Made by a program: the position numbers and the translations under genes. From Bacteroides sp. CAG:443 (GTDB taxonomy: Bacteria > Bacteroidota > Bacteroidia > Bacteroidales > Bacteroidaceae), in contig FR887735.1 in assembly GCA_000432735.1 (NCBI GenBank), positions 1 through 41,638 on the forward strand: 41,638 nucleotides of DNA. Reading direction: 5' to 3'. Below the pieces are notes generated by a model that made no database searches, was not told where the DNA came from, and was given only the letters and a program-made list of their open reading frames with translations. How positions within the stretch are numbered: position 1 is the first letter of the stretch; each line of letters begins with the position of its first letter. Below are positions 23,736 to 32,166 of the stretch, one piece after another.

Positions 23736-25340
23736 ATGAAAAAGAAAATAATGGTTCTGACTGTGGCAGGTGCACTGGCTTCTGCCGCAGCAGCACAAAA
23801 TCAATATGATGCACTTCGCTTTTTAGGAAATGATGTGAATGGTACGGCCCGTTTTGTAGGTATGGGAGGTGCAATGAGTGCACTGGGTGCTGATTTGTCT
23901 ACCATCGGTACGAATCCTGCGGGTATCGGACTTTACCGGAGTAACGATGTGGCTCTGAGTTTTGGCTTTAAAGCCAATAAGTCGCACAGTGATTTTAGCG
24001 GCAGCGTGATGGACGAAAAGCGTAATCGTGCTTCGTTCGATCAGCTTGGTTTCGTATGGAGTACGAAGATTGGTAATAAGACCGATTTGAGATTTCTGAA
24101 CTTTGCGTTCAACTATCATAAACTGGTGAATTTTAACCGTCAGTTTGCATCGAAAGGGGGACTGAACGGTAACTCACTGACCAGGCAGATGGCTGACATG
24201 ATTAATGGAGCCGGATATCAGAACAAAACAAATTTTGATGCTCTGCTGGATGCTGGTAACCCGTATACGGAAAGTACGTTTTACAATACTCCTTATTTAG
24301 GCGCCATGGGTGCTCGTACCGGATTAGTAGATGTAGGCTGGAATGATCAAGGAAATATTACCCGTATTTATGGTTGGGAAGGTCTTGATGGAGAATATTA
24401 CAGCCGCGAGACAGGATCTATCAATGAATATGATTTCAATATTGCCTTTAATGTCCGCGACCGCTTTTATTTTGGAGCAACATTGGGCGTATACGATGTA
24501 GATTATCTGCGTTATTCTTCTTATGGTGAAAATGTGCAAAGATCTAGCAGTAAATATCAGGGCAATTTTACACTGAACAATACGTATAAGACTGAAGGTA
24601 CAGGACTGGATTTGAAGGTGGGTGCCATTATCCGTCCGTTCGAATATTCTCCATTCCGTTTTGGTCTGGCTATACATACGCCTGTCTGGTACAATATGTC
24701 CGATCGTTATACTTCTGTCTTGACAAGCAATTTAGCATTGGGTAATTCTACATCCAGCTATACCGAAAATCTGATGGATTATCTAAGCGGTGGACAATAT
24801 GCGTGGGATTACAGACTGATTACTCCGTGGCGTTTCAACGTCAGTGCCGGTACTGTAGTGGGTGGTATCATGGCTTTGGATGCCGAATATGAATTTGAAA
24901 GTTATTCATCTACCAAGCTACAGGATTATGAAGGTCGGGAACTGAACGGTCAGGCTGCCGTGAAGGAAACCTTGAAAGGAGTTCACTCGTTCCGTGTAGG
25001 TATGGAAACAAAGGTTTCATCGGCTTTCAGTGTGCGTGCCGGATATCATTTCCGTTCGACACCTATCAAAAGTGATGCGTTTAAGAATATTCCGGCTACC
25101 GATAATACTCGTACCGATGCCGAGTACTTGAATTTGAAATCGCGTCAGGCAGTCAGTGTCGGACTGGGTTACAGAGGACGTCTGATTTATGCGGATGTAG
25201 CTTATAAGTACGATTTTTACAAGGGTGATTTCTATGCTTTCGATGGCGGAATAGATCAGGCAGGAAACTTGATGTTAGCGCCTACCAAAGTGAACAATGA
25301 ACGTCATCAATTGTTATTTACATTAGGAGTACATTTCTAA
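23736..25340 (+). CDS. OmpP1/FadL/TodX-like outer-membrane transport protein
   Basis: This 534-residue protein has a signal peptide ending ASAAAA and an N-terminal hatch-like segment: GTARFVGMGGAMSALGADLSTIGTNPAGIGLY. That is typical of the OmpP1/FadL/TodX family, whose members are beta-barrels passing hydrophobic molecules. Bacteroidetes homologues are sometimes labelled hemin receptor, a name that goes beyond the evidence. The rest is beta-strand rich (DLRFLNFAFNYHKL, RFYFGATLGVYDV) and ends in LLFTLGVHF with a terminal Phe, as expected for an outer-membrane barrel. It follows the W/Y/G-rich secreted protein by 28 bp and ends at a terminator. The substrate is unknown. Confidence 0.87.
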   Translation: MKKKIMVLTVAGALASAAAAQNQYDALRFLGNDVNGTARFVGMGGAMSALGADLSTIGTNPAGIGLYRSNDVALSFGFKANKSHSDFSGSVMDEKRNRASFDQLGFVWSTKIGNKTDLRFLNFAFNYHKLVNFNRQFASKGGLNGNSLTRQMADMINGAGYQNKTNFDALLDAGNPYTESTFYNTPYLGAMGARTGLVDVGWNDQGNITRIYGWEGLDGEYYSRETGSINEYDFNIAFNVRDRFYFGATLGVYDVDYLRYSSYGENVQRSSSKYQGNFTLNNTYKTEGTGLDLKVGAIIRPFEYSPFRFGLAIHTPVWYNMSDRYTSVLTSNLALGNSTSSYTENLMDYLSGGQYAWDYRLITPWRFNVSAGTVVGGIMALDAEYEFESYSSTKLQDYEGRELNGQAAVKETLKGVHSFRVGMETKVSSAFSVRAGYHFRSTPIKSDAFKNIPATDNTRTDAEYLNLKSRQAVSVGLGYRGRLIYADVAYKYDFYKGDFYAFDGGIDQAGNLMLAPTKVNNERHQLLFTLGVHF

Positions 25341-25372
25341 ATAATAGGATTTAAATTGTGTGTGTTTATCTG

Positions 25373-25417
25373 CTTCACCGCGGGCAATGGTGGTTGCCTG
25401 TGGTGAAGTTTTTTTAT
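25373..25417. terminator. Terminator between the FadL-like and DUF4421 genes
   Basis: CTTCACC (25373-25379) pairs with GGTGAAG (25402-25408), extended by CGGGCAA with TTGCCTG, and is followed by seven T. The T-run overlaps the stop codon of the convergent DUF4421 gene at 25414. Confidence 0.8.
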
Positions 25418-26481
25418 TGCTTCTGTTCTCTATATTCTTTCTTTTTCCAGAAATTGAATCCTACATATATACGCAGGCTGCCAAAGGAATTTGTCATCGA
25501 AAAGTCTGACTTGCGGTAATCGTACGTATTCAGTACGAGTGAGGCACCCACGTAATATTTGCTGTTGTTCCAGGTGATACCGGCACGAGTCACCAGATCG
25601 AAGTTGATATCATTGATCCATTCCATCCAGTTGTTTTCCATGTCAGCTGGCTGTCCGTTCAGTTTTGCTTTCTTGTAGGCTATGGCAGGCATCAGTGACA
25701 CATTCAGCAGGCAGTTTTTGGCAAATACCCAGTTGTACCCGTATCCGAAGCTGAGATTAAAGTCGCGGTACTCCAGTTTGTTGAACTTAAGTGTAGACCG
25801 GATTTGTTCAATCATGTCGGCGGGTAACTTGGTATGGTCGAAGGATATGCTGTGGTGTGAGTAAGAAAACCCTGCCATAAATGAGCCACAGCTACGTCGC
25901 TGGTTGGTAGACTGGCTGTAGGCAGCAGGGTATGAAAATTTCTTATTATTGAAAATCCAGTAGGCATTCAGTCCTATAATCTTGCTTTGGAATCCTTCGA
26001 ATTTGCGTCCCTCGTAGTCTTCAGGCAGGTTAAAACCCGAATAGGAAGCAATATGGAAGTCACTTCCGGTTTTCCGGTAATACAAATCGACTCCTACACG
26101 CGAGCTGTATAAATTGAAGACATACTCTTTTTTCGATTCTCCGCTATGACCTTTTCCTATCAGTTCCGGATAACTGAATGATATTCCCAGAAAGATCCAT
26201 CGCCATCCGAAATAAGCACCTATCTTGGGTGTTGGAGTAGGAGCAAACGTAATATTCTGCCGCTGACCGTCTATACGTGTACCCAGCTTGTAGCGTTCGT
26301 GCCAGAAACTTTGTTCTATCATGAAAGCCAGGTTGTATTTGTTGGGCGCAATGTAAGTCGTATCTGTTTCACTAAATATTTTTCCCAAGCGCTGCATGAA
26401 TGTCTGCTGCTTTTCGTTCTGTCCGTATAAAGACTGAGCGGAAAGCAGCAATAAGATAAAGATATTTCGTAATAGCTTCAT
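25414..26481 (-). CDS. DUF4421 family outer-membrane protein
   Basis: This 355-residue protein has a signal peptide ending SLYGQ and matches the pattern of the Bacteroidetes DUF4421 family: YIAPNKYNLAFMIEQSFW, then KIGAYFGWRWIFLGISFSYPE, then a strand-rich body ending in LRIYVGFNFW. Aromatic-ended beta strands suggest a small outer-membrane barrel of unknown function. It is the last gene of a run of four minus-strand genes (porin, solute-binding protein, oxidoreductase, DUF4421), 40 bp after the oxidoreductase gene. Membership in that operon is likely but the gap could hold a weak promoter. Confidence 0.8.
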   Translation of the reverse strand: MKLLRNIFILLLLSAQSLYGQNEKQQTFMQRLGKIFSETDTTYIAPNKYNLAFMIEQSFWHERYKLGTRIDGQRQNITFAPTPTPKIGAYFGWRWIFLGISFSYPELIGKGHSGESKKEYVFNLYSSRVGVDLYYRKTGSDFHIASYSGFNLPEDYEGRKFEGFQSKIIGLNAYWIFNNKKFSYPAAYSQSTNQRRSCGSFMAGFSYSHHSISFDHTKLPADMIEQIRSTLKFNKLEYRDFNLSFGYGYNWVFAKNCLLNVSLMPAIAYKKAKLNGQPADMENNWMEWINDINFDLVTRAGITWNNSKYYVGASLVLNTYDYRKSDFSMTNSFGSLRIYVGFNFWKKKEYREQKQ

Positions 26482-26521
26482 GCGGTTTGTCAGGTGGAAA
26501 ATAATACAGTGAAAGAAAGGC

Positions 26522-27511
26522 TCAGAGCTTGTTCAGGATGCGGTCCATCACCCAGTTGGTGGGAGTGGCGCTTACCCCGTCGCAAGTGCATATAGCTTTT
26601 CCTTGCAGATGTTCTACTACAGCCTGAATCAGCGGAAGCTGTACATAAGGTGGATTTTGAGGAAGTATTTCTTCACGTCCGCGTTCGGTATGCAGAGCTA
26701 TCGGATCGTACGTAAAGACAGAGAAACAAATCATACCCTTGTCACCGATGATTTCGATGCGGTCTTCCTTTGCTGATTCGTGAGCAACGAAACACCATGA
26801 TCCTGATCCGGGTAGTCCGGATGCAAACTTAAAGCAGGCACTGATGGTATCTTCTGCCTGATAAAGTCCACCGCGGTTGCTCTTGTATCCTTCGGCTTCG
26901 AGTATGCAGCCAAACATTTCCTGCAAGAGATCCAGTTGATGAGGTGCCAGATCGTAGAAGTAACCTCCTCCGGCAATATCCGGCTGGACACGCCAGGGTA
27001 AGTTGGTACTGTTGTAGTCGAGTGCTCGCGGAGGCTGGGCGAAACGTATCTGGACGTTGATGACATTTCCTATTTCTCCTTCTTCTACCAGTTGGCGTAC
27101 TTTCTGGAAGTATGGCAGGTAACGGCGGTAATAAGCTACAAAACAGGGAATACCGGTTTCCTGCGAGATGCGGTTGATGCGGGCACAATCTTCGTAGCTG
27201 GCTGCCATCGGTTTTTCGATATAGACAGGTTTTCCTGCTTTCATTGCCATGATGGCGAAAGTAGCATGCGATGAGGGAGGAGTGGCAATGTAAATAGCGT
27301 TTACATCTTCATCGCCTATCAGTTCCTGAGCATCGGTATACCATCGCGGAATGTTGTGTCGGCGTGCATACGATTTTACTTTTTCTTCATCACGGCTCAT
27401 TACAGCTACGACTTTCGAACCGTCTATCATGTTGAAGGCCGGACCACTTTTCTTTTCTGTCACTTCACCACAACCGATGAACCCCCAGTGTACATTATCT
27501 AATTTTATCAT
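26522..27511 (-). CDS. Gfo/Idh/MocA family NAD(P)-dependent oxidoreductase
   Basis: This 329-residue enzyme has an N-terminal Rossmann fold (WGFIGCGEVTEKKSGPAF, about 9-26) and the family signature VYIEKPMA near residue 95-102. That is followed by the C-terminal alpha/beta domain with GGGYFYDLAPHQLDLLQ, which carries the likely catalytic His. Relatives oxidise or reduce sugars, inositols and similar polyols. The substrate cannot be inferred. It lies 12 bp after the solute-binding protein gene, so it is probably co-transcribed with it. The protein has no signal peptide and should be cytoplasmic. Confidence 0.9.
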   Translation of the reverse strand: MIKLDNVHWGFIGCGEVTEKKSGPAFNMIDGSKVVAVMSRDEEKVKSYARRHNIPRWYTDAQELIGDEDVNAIYIATPPSSHATFAIMAMKAGKPVYIEKPMAASYEDCARINRISQETGIPCFVAYYRRYLPYFQKVRQLVEEGEIGNVINVQIRFAQPPRALDYNSTNLPWRVQPDIAGGGYFYDLAPHQLDLLQEMFGCILEAEGYKSNRGGLYQAEDTISACFKFASGLPGSGSWCFVAHESAKEDRIEIIGDKGMICFSVFTYDPIALHTERGREEILPQNPPYVQLPLIQAVVEHLQGKAICTCDGVSATPTNWVMDRILNKL

Positions 27512-27522
27512 AGCTAACGGTA

Positions 27523-28347
27523 TTAGTTAAAGTATTTATTATATAAGTTTTTGTATGCTTTGGTCTGGATAAAACTGTCCATCCACACGTTCAGACTGTC
27601 CAGTAGGGCAGGAGAGTGCTTGCTTACTCCCCAGGCATAAAACTGGGTGAAGCTGATGTCTGTATTTATATCCAGATTCGGAAATTCGTCTATAGACGCT
27701 TGGGCTATGTTTTCATCGCATACTGCATAGTCGATGTCTCCACCCGAAACCATGGCCAGCAATTGTTCGGGGCCGTACAAATCAACCTCGTCGATATAGA
27801 TTGTATCGGCTATTTCACTGATGAGGTTATGGATACGCAACAAGGCAGGAGAGCCTTTGATCACGTGAAGATGTTTATTGGCTAGGTCGAGCTGGTTATG
27901 GATATACAAGCTGTCCTTTCCCTCTTCTTTTTTCCGTTGTACCAATACTTGTTTGCTCAACAGCAATGTCCGGGTGAAAAGCAGCGAATCTTTCAGCTGT
28001 GTGGTTACGACAGTTCCAGTTGCCAGAATGTCATATTGTCCGCTGATAAGTCCTTTCAGCCGCTTCTCGAAACTCATTTCAGGGGTAATTTCCAGCTTCA
28101 GGCCTTTTTCGGATGCAAAAAGGTTCAGTAATTCGTAATCAAATCCCTGCAAGGTATCTTCTGTTACATGATAGCTTACGGCATTGTATTCGGTTACCGC
28201 ACGAAGAATCCCCGAACTGGCTATCTCGGCATAGTCGCGTGGAGAGAAAACGGGTCGTTGCTCTTTCTGCGTGTTCAGTATGATAACGCCTGCTGCGATG
28301 GCCAGGGCTATAATGCCATATCGTAACCAATTTTTTTTCATAGTCAC
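27523..28347 (-). CDS. Membrane-anchored solute-binding domain protein (SBP_bac_3 type)
   Basis: This 274-residue protein has one N-terminal transmembrane segment (about 9-25, YGIIALAIAAGVIIL) and a type 3 extracellular solute-binding domain. Recognisable parts are SSGILRAVTEYNAVSYH, GFDYELLNLFASEKGLKLEI, LKGLISGQYDILATGTVVT and VDYAVCDENIA-like lobes. It lacks a lipobox and no ABC permease is nearby. The arrangement resembles the N-terminal half of MltF-like lytic transglycosylases, but no lysozyme-like domain follows. It could sense or present a small ligand such as an amino acid or peptidoglycan fragment. Starts at 28347 and 28341 are both possible. It lies 6 bp after the porin gene. Confidence 0.82.
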   Translation of the reverse strand: MTMKKNWLRYGIIALAIAAGVIILNTQKEQRPVFSPRDYAEIASSGILRAVTEYNAVSYHVTEDTLQGFDYELLNLFASEKGLKLEITPEMSFEKRLKGLISGQYDILATGTVVTTQLKDSLLFTRTLLLSKQVLVQRKKEEGKDSLYIHNQLDLANKHLHVIKGSPALLRIHNLISEIADTIYIDEVDLYGPEQLLAMVSGGDIDYAVCDENIAQASIDEFPNLDINTDISFTQFYAWGVSKHSPALLDSLNVWMDSFIQTKAYKNLYNKYFN

Positions 28348-28353
28348 ATTGGT

Positions 28354-30465
28354 TTAATCGAAGAAATTCCATGACAATCCGAATTTCAGCAAGCGAGGAT
28401 TCAGCGGGTAGTGAGGAGCCAGGAAATAGCTCTTTTCTCCTTGTCCTTGAATCAGGTTGTACATGGCTATGAAGATACGTGTACGTTTCAGGTGGAGATT
28501 GATATATCCGTTCAACAGCGGGTAACCGCCCAGTTTGTAGCGGGTCTCTTTGTTCTGCAAATAAAATTGTCCGATAGCCGGAGCATAATCGGGTGCATAA
28601 TACTGTGTGAAGTAACGTACGTCTGCTCCCATTTCTATTTGCAGCACTTTCTTCGCCAAACCGAATTTGATATATAAATTGTGGTAGAGAGTCAGTTCCG
28701 GTAATGGAAGAACATCCTGATTACTCGATTTCTGATAAGTAATTTCATTGTCGAGATGGAAGATACCCAGCTTGAAATCTTGTCTCAGAGCTGCACTGAA
28801 GACTTGTATGTTGCCGGAATTCTGTTTTACAGCTACGTCGTTCTTGTAAGTCGTGACTTCTTTACCTGAAGACGTTTCTGTATATTTTACAGAAGTATTA
28901 TCCAGGTACGTATAGTTCTTTATATTTTCTACTCCGGCTTTAAGCTGGGTTTTCCAGCGGTCTACACTCAGCCTTCCTTCGATTCGGGTACGCATGATTT
29001 TAGACAAATCGTTATTATCCCACCAGTAATGTTTGGAGTGGAAATGTCTGTAGTAAAAAATCGGATTCAGGTTTTTGATATAAGCATTGGCTTCCAGACG
29101 TACCGTATCACTGAACAGACGGAAGTTCAGGTCGCCTTTACCTTGTATCTGAAATTGTCCGGCATCTTCTCCTACAAGAGCGATTTCTCCCATTACGTTG
29201 TAGTGTAAGGTCTGTCCCTGTTCCTTAATGAGTTGACCACCTGCTGAAATCGTATTTTCCACATAGTCGGTAGGTATGCGCTGACCAGGAGTGCGGGCAA
29301 GGGTATCGGTCATGGTAAAACGTCTGTATTCATGACTCATGAAAGCCGTCAGTCCTGCCTTTGCCCATTTGTTGAATCCTTCACGTAAAGATATGCCGAT
29401 AGTATTTTTTACAGCCAGTTGTTCTGTTTCGTCACGCTGCACATCGGTAAGGTAATTGTTCTGGAAATATTGCTGGTTTTGAGCCTCGTCGTAGGAAATA
29501 TATTTACGACGGTTGATGTCTACCTTGACGGTATGCAGGAAGCTCGTTACAGGAACAAATATTTCTGTGTTGACTGTATCTTTAGCATCCGGATTTTCAC
29601 GGTAGAATCCCACGTTATAACGGTGAGTCAAAAAAGCGTGATAGCCCGTATTATGGTTCCATACCTGCGACAGGTTAGTCGGAATTTCATCATTGGCATA
29701 TACCTTTCCGCCTTCTGCCATGTCCAGCGGACGGGTAACATACCGGTCGTCTACAATACCTCCGTTCTCGGCAACTTTCAGGTTGTCATTGATGAAACTG
29801 AAATGCATGTTGTATTTATCGCCGAGGTAGTAGGCAAAAAGGTTTCCGTTGAACAAGGCTGTAGACTGGTTCATGTATTTTCCACGTCCATATACATAGT
29901 CGATATTGAATCCGAATCCCAGTCGTTTGTTTGCATTTACGGCAAAATAAGCCTTGAAACGCTCTTCTCCGTCAGAGCTTCCTCCTTGCTTGTAGTAGGT
30001 AAGATTGGTGAAAGGAGATTTGGTGTTGGTATATACCACGTCTTCCGGTTCGACGACGGTAAAGTCGTAAGGATCGAGGAAAAAGAATTGCTCGGGGTCT
30101 TTCCGTTCGAAGAAGACATGCGAGATACGAGGGGAACCCAGGTTTCCCAAGTATGTATAATGACCGGTTGGTCCTCCCGTGTCGTTCGTATTTTGGAAAT
30201 CATGCTGTAAGGTATCCACCGGCACTTCGGTCATATTGCCGAACTGGCGGTCTATTTTCCAGCAAGACAATCCGATAGGAATGGTACTGGCATCAATCAC
30301 AGAGGTTGTATCAATCGGGTTTCCGTTGCGGTCGTACAAGTTACTGTCCGTTCCCGATGCGGAACTTCCGAACTGCCTTGTGAACTGCCCTTGCTGGTAG
30401 GTGTTTTGTGCGGAAATCGTACCGCAAATCAGTAATATTATAGCTATAAAAAATATCTTCCTCAT
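28354..30465 (-). CDS. Putative porin (Porin_10-like) outer-membrane protein
   Basis: This 703-residue protein has a clear signal peptide (MRKIFFIAIILLICGTISAQ). Conserved Porin_10-type features include WKIDRQFGN, YTYLGNLGSPRISHVFFER, FFLDPYDF, LTYYKQGGSSDGEERF and FGFNIDYVYGRGKY. The remainder is long amphipathic beta strands ending LKFGLSWNFFD. It is probably an outer-membrane barrel of a Bacteroidetes family with no well-defined substrate. It is the first gene of a four-gene run; the next start is 6 bp after its stop. Its promoter element is so close to the ATG that the transcript may be leaderless. Confidence 0.87.
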   Translation of the reverse strand: MRKIFFIAIILLICGTISAQNTYQQGQFTRQFGSSASGTDSNLYDRNGNPIDTTSVIDASTIPIGLSCWKIDRQFGNMTEVPVDTLQHDFQNTNDTGGPTGHYTYLGNLGSPRISHVFFERKDPEQFFFLDPYDFTVVEPEDVVYTNTKSPFTNLTYYKQGGSSDGEERFKAYFAVNANKRLGFGFNIDYVYGRGKYMNQSTALFNGNLFAYYLGDKYNMHFSFINDNLKVAENGGIVDDRYVTRPLDMAEGGKVYANDEIPTNLSQVWNHNTGYHAFLTHRYNVGFYRENPDAKDTVNTEIFVPVTSFLHTVKVDINRRKYISYDEAQNQQYFQNNYLTDVQRDETEQLAVKNTIGISLREGFNKWAKAGLTAFMSHEYRRFTMTDTLARTPGQRIPTDYVENTISAGGQLIKEQGQTLHYNVMGEIALVGEDAGQFQIQGKGDLNFRLFSDTVRLEANAYIKNLNPIFYYRHFHSKHYWWDNNDLSKIMRTRIEGRLSVDRWKTQLKAGVENIKNYTYLDNTSVKYTETSSGKEVTTYKNDVAVKQNSGNIQVFSAALRQDFKLGIFHLDNEITYQKSSNQDVLPLPELTLYHNLYIKFGLAKKVLQIEMGADVRYFTQYYAPDYAPAIGQFYLQNKETRYKLGGYPLLNGYINLHLKRTRIFIAMYNLIQGQGEKSYFLAPHYPLNPRLLKFGLSWNFFD

Positions 30466-30473
30466 AATGGAGG

Positions 30474-30481
30474 CAAAGATA
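30474..30481 (-). promoter_or_regulatory. -7 element immediately upstream of the porin gene
   Basis: The minus strand reads TATCTTTG, a perfect TAnnTTTG match, and only 8 nt separate it from the ATG at 30465. A start site at the usual distance would fall next to the start codon, giving almost no leader. Confidence 0.6.
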
Positions 30482-30544
30482 CAATTTAAAAACGAAAGAA
30501 ACCGTGTGCAAAGTGTAAAAATACTAGAAGATATATTGATACAA

Positions 30545-30586
30545 AGGCGCGCGGAATCTTTCTTTAAAAAGGACTTCCGTGCGCCT
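30545..30586 (-). terminator. Probable terminator of the 2-oxoacid oxidoreductase operon
   Basis: AGGCGCGCGGAA (30545-30556) pairs with TTCCGTGCGCCT (30575-30586) with one mismatch. On the minus strand only TTT follows, so the T-run is short. It lies 32 bp past the last gene of the operon. Confidence 0.6.
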
Positions 30587-30617
30587 GCGCATTTTGAGGT
30601 TGTATGGATAAATACAG

Positions 30618-31163
30618 TTATTTCATTTCTTTGATAATATCCATACCGATATGGATGGCTTCTTCATTCATCGGTATCAGGTGGTGATGGCGTTCGGGCA
30701 GTGTCTTGTGTAATGCCTTGATGACGCTTTCTATTGAAACGATCGGACGTATTTTCAACAGGCCGCCCAGTACGATCATGTTGAATGTCTTAGCCATTTT
30801 TCGTTCGTTGGCTTCGTCCATGGCATCGATACGATACACATGGATATCTTTACGTGTCGGCGGATTGATAATACCGTAACCATCGTAAATCAGTACACCT
30901 CCGGGTTTTACCTTGTTCTCGAATTTGGCAAGCGAAGGCTGGTTCAGGATGATGGCTGTATCGTATTTGCTCAAGATCGGAGAGGAAATGCGTTCGTCGC
31001 TGATGATGACGGTTACATTGGCTGTACCTCCTCGCTGTTCAGGACCATAGGCAGGCATCCAGGTGACTTCCTTGTTTTCCATCAGTCCTGAATAAGCCAG
31101 GATTTTACCCATCGACAATACACCTTGTCCGCCGAATCCTGCTATAATGATTTCTTCTTTCAT
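30618..31163 (-). CDS. 2-oxoacid:ferredoxin oxidoreductase, gamma subunit
   Basis: This 181-residue subunit is the catalytic gamma domain of a CoA-dependent 2-oxoacid:acceptor oxidoreductase. It starts with IIIAGFGGQGVLSMGKILAYSG and contains YGPEQRGGTANVTVIISD and the segment DTAIILNQPSLAKFE, all typical of the family. It combines with the alpha (32167-33249) and TPP-binding beta (31185-31961) subunits to oxidise a 2-oxoacid to an acyl-CoA and CO2 while reducing ferredoxin. It is the last gene of the operon, 21 bp after beta. The upstream sequence has no Shine-Dalgarno site, as is usual in this phylum. Confidence 0.93.
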   Translation of the reverse strand: MKEEIIIAGFGGQGVLSMGKILAYSGLMENKEVTWMPAYGPEQRGGTANVTVIISDERISSPILSKYDTAIILNQPSLAKFENKVKPGGVLIYDGYGIINPPTRKDIHVYRIDAMDEANERKMAKTFNMIVLGGLLKIRPIVSIESVIKALHKTLPERHHHLIPMNEEAIHIGMDIIKEMK

Positions 31164-31184
31164 GATAGTTCTTTTTTGATGATT

Positions 31185-31961
31185 TTATTTGTTTTCTCCG
31201 CTTGTATCTTTCAGGTCGCCCAGCGGGTAGAACGGGAACATGTTTTCTTCCATCCATTTGTTGGCACCTTCGGGTGTCATTTTCCATCCGGAGTTACATG
31301 TTGATACGATTTCTACCAGATTTGACCCTTTACCCTGCAAGCTGTTTTCGAAAGCCTTGCGGATTGCTTTTTTAGCCTTGCGGATTGCTGCTACCGTATG
31401 AACGGCCTGACGGGTAACATAGCATGTTCCTTGTAAAGTGGCTGCTATTTCTGTCATCTTCAACGGATAGCCGTGTATTTCCGGATTTCGTCCATAAGGG
31501 CAGGTCGCTGTTTTCATTCCTATCAGCGTGGTCGGTGCCATTTGTCCTCCGGTCATACCGTATATGGCATTGTTGATGAAGATAATAGCGATATTGTCAC
31601 CACGGTTTAATGCGTGGATTGTCTCGGCTGTACCGATACAAGCCAGGTCACCATCTCCCTGATAAGTAAATACCAGTCGGTCCGGCCACAGGCGTTTGAT
31701 GGCACCGGCTAGAGCAGGTGCACGTCCGTGAGCTGCTTCCAGACAGTCTATGTCAAGATAGTTATACATGAATACGGCACATCCCACCGGACTGATTCCG
31801 ATGGCCTTTTCTTCCATGCCCATTTCTTCTATAACTTCGGCTATCAGTTTGTGAACTACTCCGTGGCTACATCCCGGACAGTAGTGCATCGGGTTATCAT
31901 TCAATAAACGAGGCTTCTGGTAAACCAGATTCTCGGGCTTCATTATATCTTCTTTTGTCAT
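31185..31961 (-). CDS. 2-oxoacid:ferredoxin oxidoreductase, TPP-binding beta subunit
   Basis: This 258-residue subunit binds thiamine pyrophosphate and probably part of an iron-sulfur cluster. Cys28 and Cys31 lie in MHYCPGCSHGVVHKL. The TPP/Mg motif is GDGDLACIGTAETIHALNRGDNIAIIFINN (about 101-130, given by its ends GDGD and NN). YGMTGGQMAPTT follows, as in other OFOR beta subunits. The start is preceded by AAGGAGGAG, a real Shine-Dalgarno sequence 8 nt upstream, which is unusual for Bacteroidetes. It follows the small membrane protein gene by 21 bp. Confidence 0.94.
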   Translation of the reverse strand: MTKEDIMKPENLVYQKPRLLNDNPMHYCPGCSHGVVHKLIAEVIEEMGMEEKAIGISPVGCAVFMYNYLDIDCLEAAHGRAPALAGAIKRLWPDRLVFTYQGDGDLACIGTAETIHALNRGDNIAIIFINNAIYGMTGGQMAPTTLIGMKTATCPYGRNPEIHGYPLKMTEIAATLQGTCYVTRQAVHTVAAIRKAKKAIRKAFENSLQGKGSNLVEIVSTCNSGWKMTPEGANKWMEENMFPFYPLGDLKDTSGENK

Positions 31962-31982
31962 AAATATCTCCTCCTTGTCGGG

Positions 31983-32159
31983 TTAGCGTAGAAAGAAACG
32001 GAACACAAATTCCATCATCTTTACGAACAGCGATGCGCCGCATACATAAAAGAAAATGGTTTTATCATCTCCCAATGAGAAGTAGAGGATGAAAGAAGCT
32101 ACGGCTCCTATCATGAATATCACATTGAGTACGGTTCTGATCTGATCTATATTGCCCAT
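31983..32159 (-). CDS. Small hydrophobic membrane protein inside the oxidoreductase operon
   Basis: A 58-residue reading frame starts at 32159, 7 nt after the alpha-subunit stop, and ends 21 nt before the beta-subunit start. The protein begins MGNIDQIRTVLNVIFMIGAV and has two probable membrane helices, about residues 9-27 and 34-48, joined by a short acidic loop (LGDDKT). It ends in a basic-aromatic tail (FVFRFFLR). The tight fit between two essential subunits, normal codon use and clear two-helix pattern argue that it is real. I do not recognise a family. It may tether the otherwise soluble enzyme, or electron carriers, to the membrane; this is inference. Confidence 0.78.
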   Translation of the reverse strand: MGNIDQIRTVLNVIFMIGAVASFILYFSLGDDKTIFFYVCGASLFVKMMEFVFRFFLR

Positions 32160-32166
32160 AAGTTTC

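Noticed and set aside
29419..30210. A 263-codon frame antisense to the porin gene
   Set aside because: The porin frame has a signal peptide and family motifs. The antisense frame has none and no promoter.
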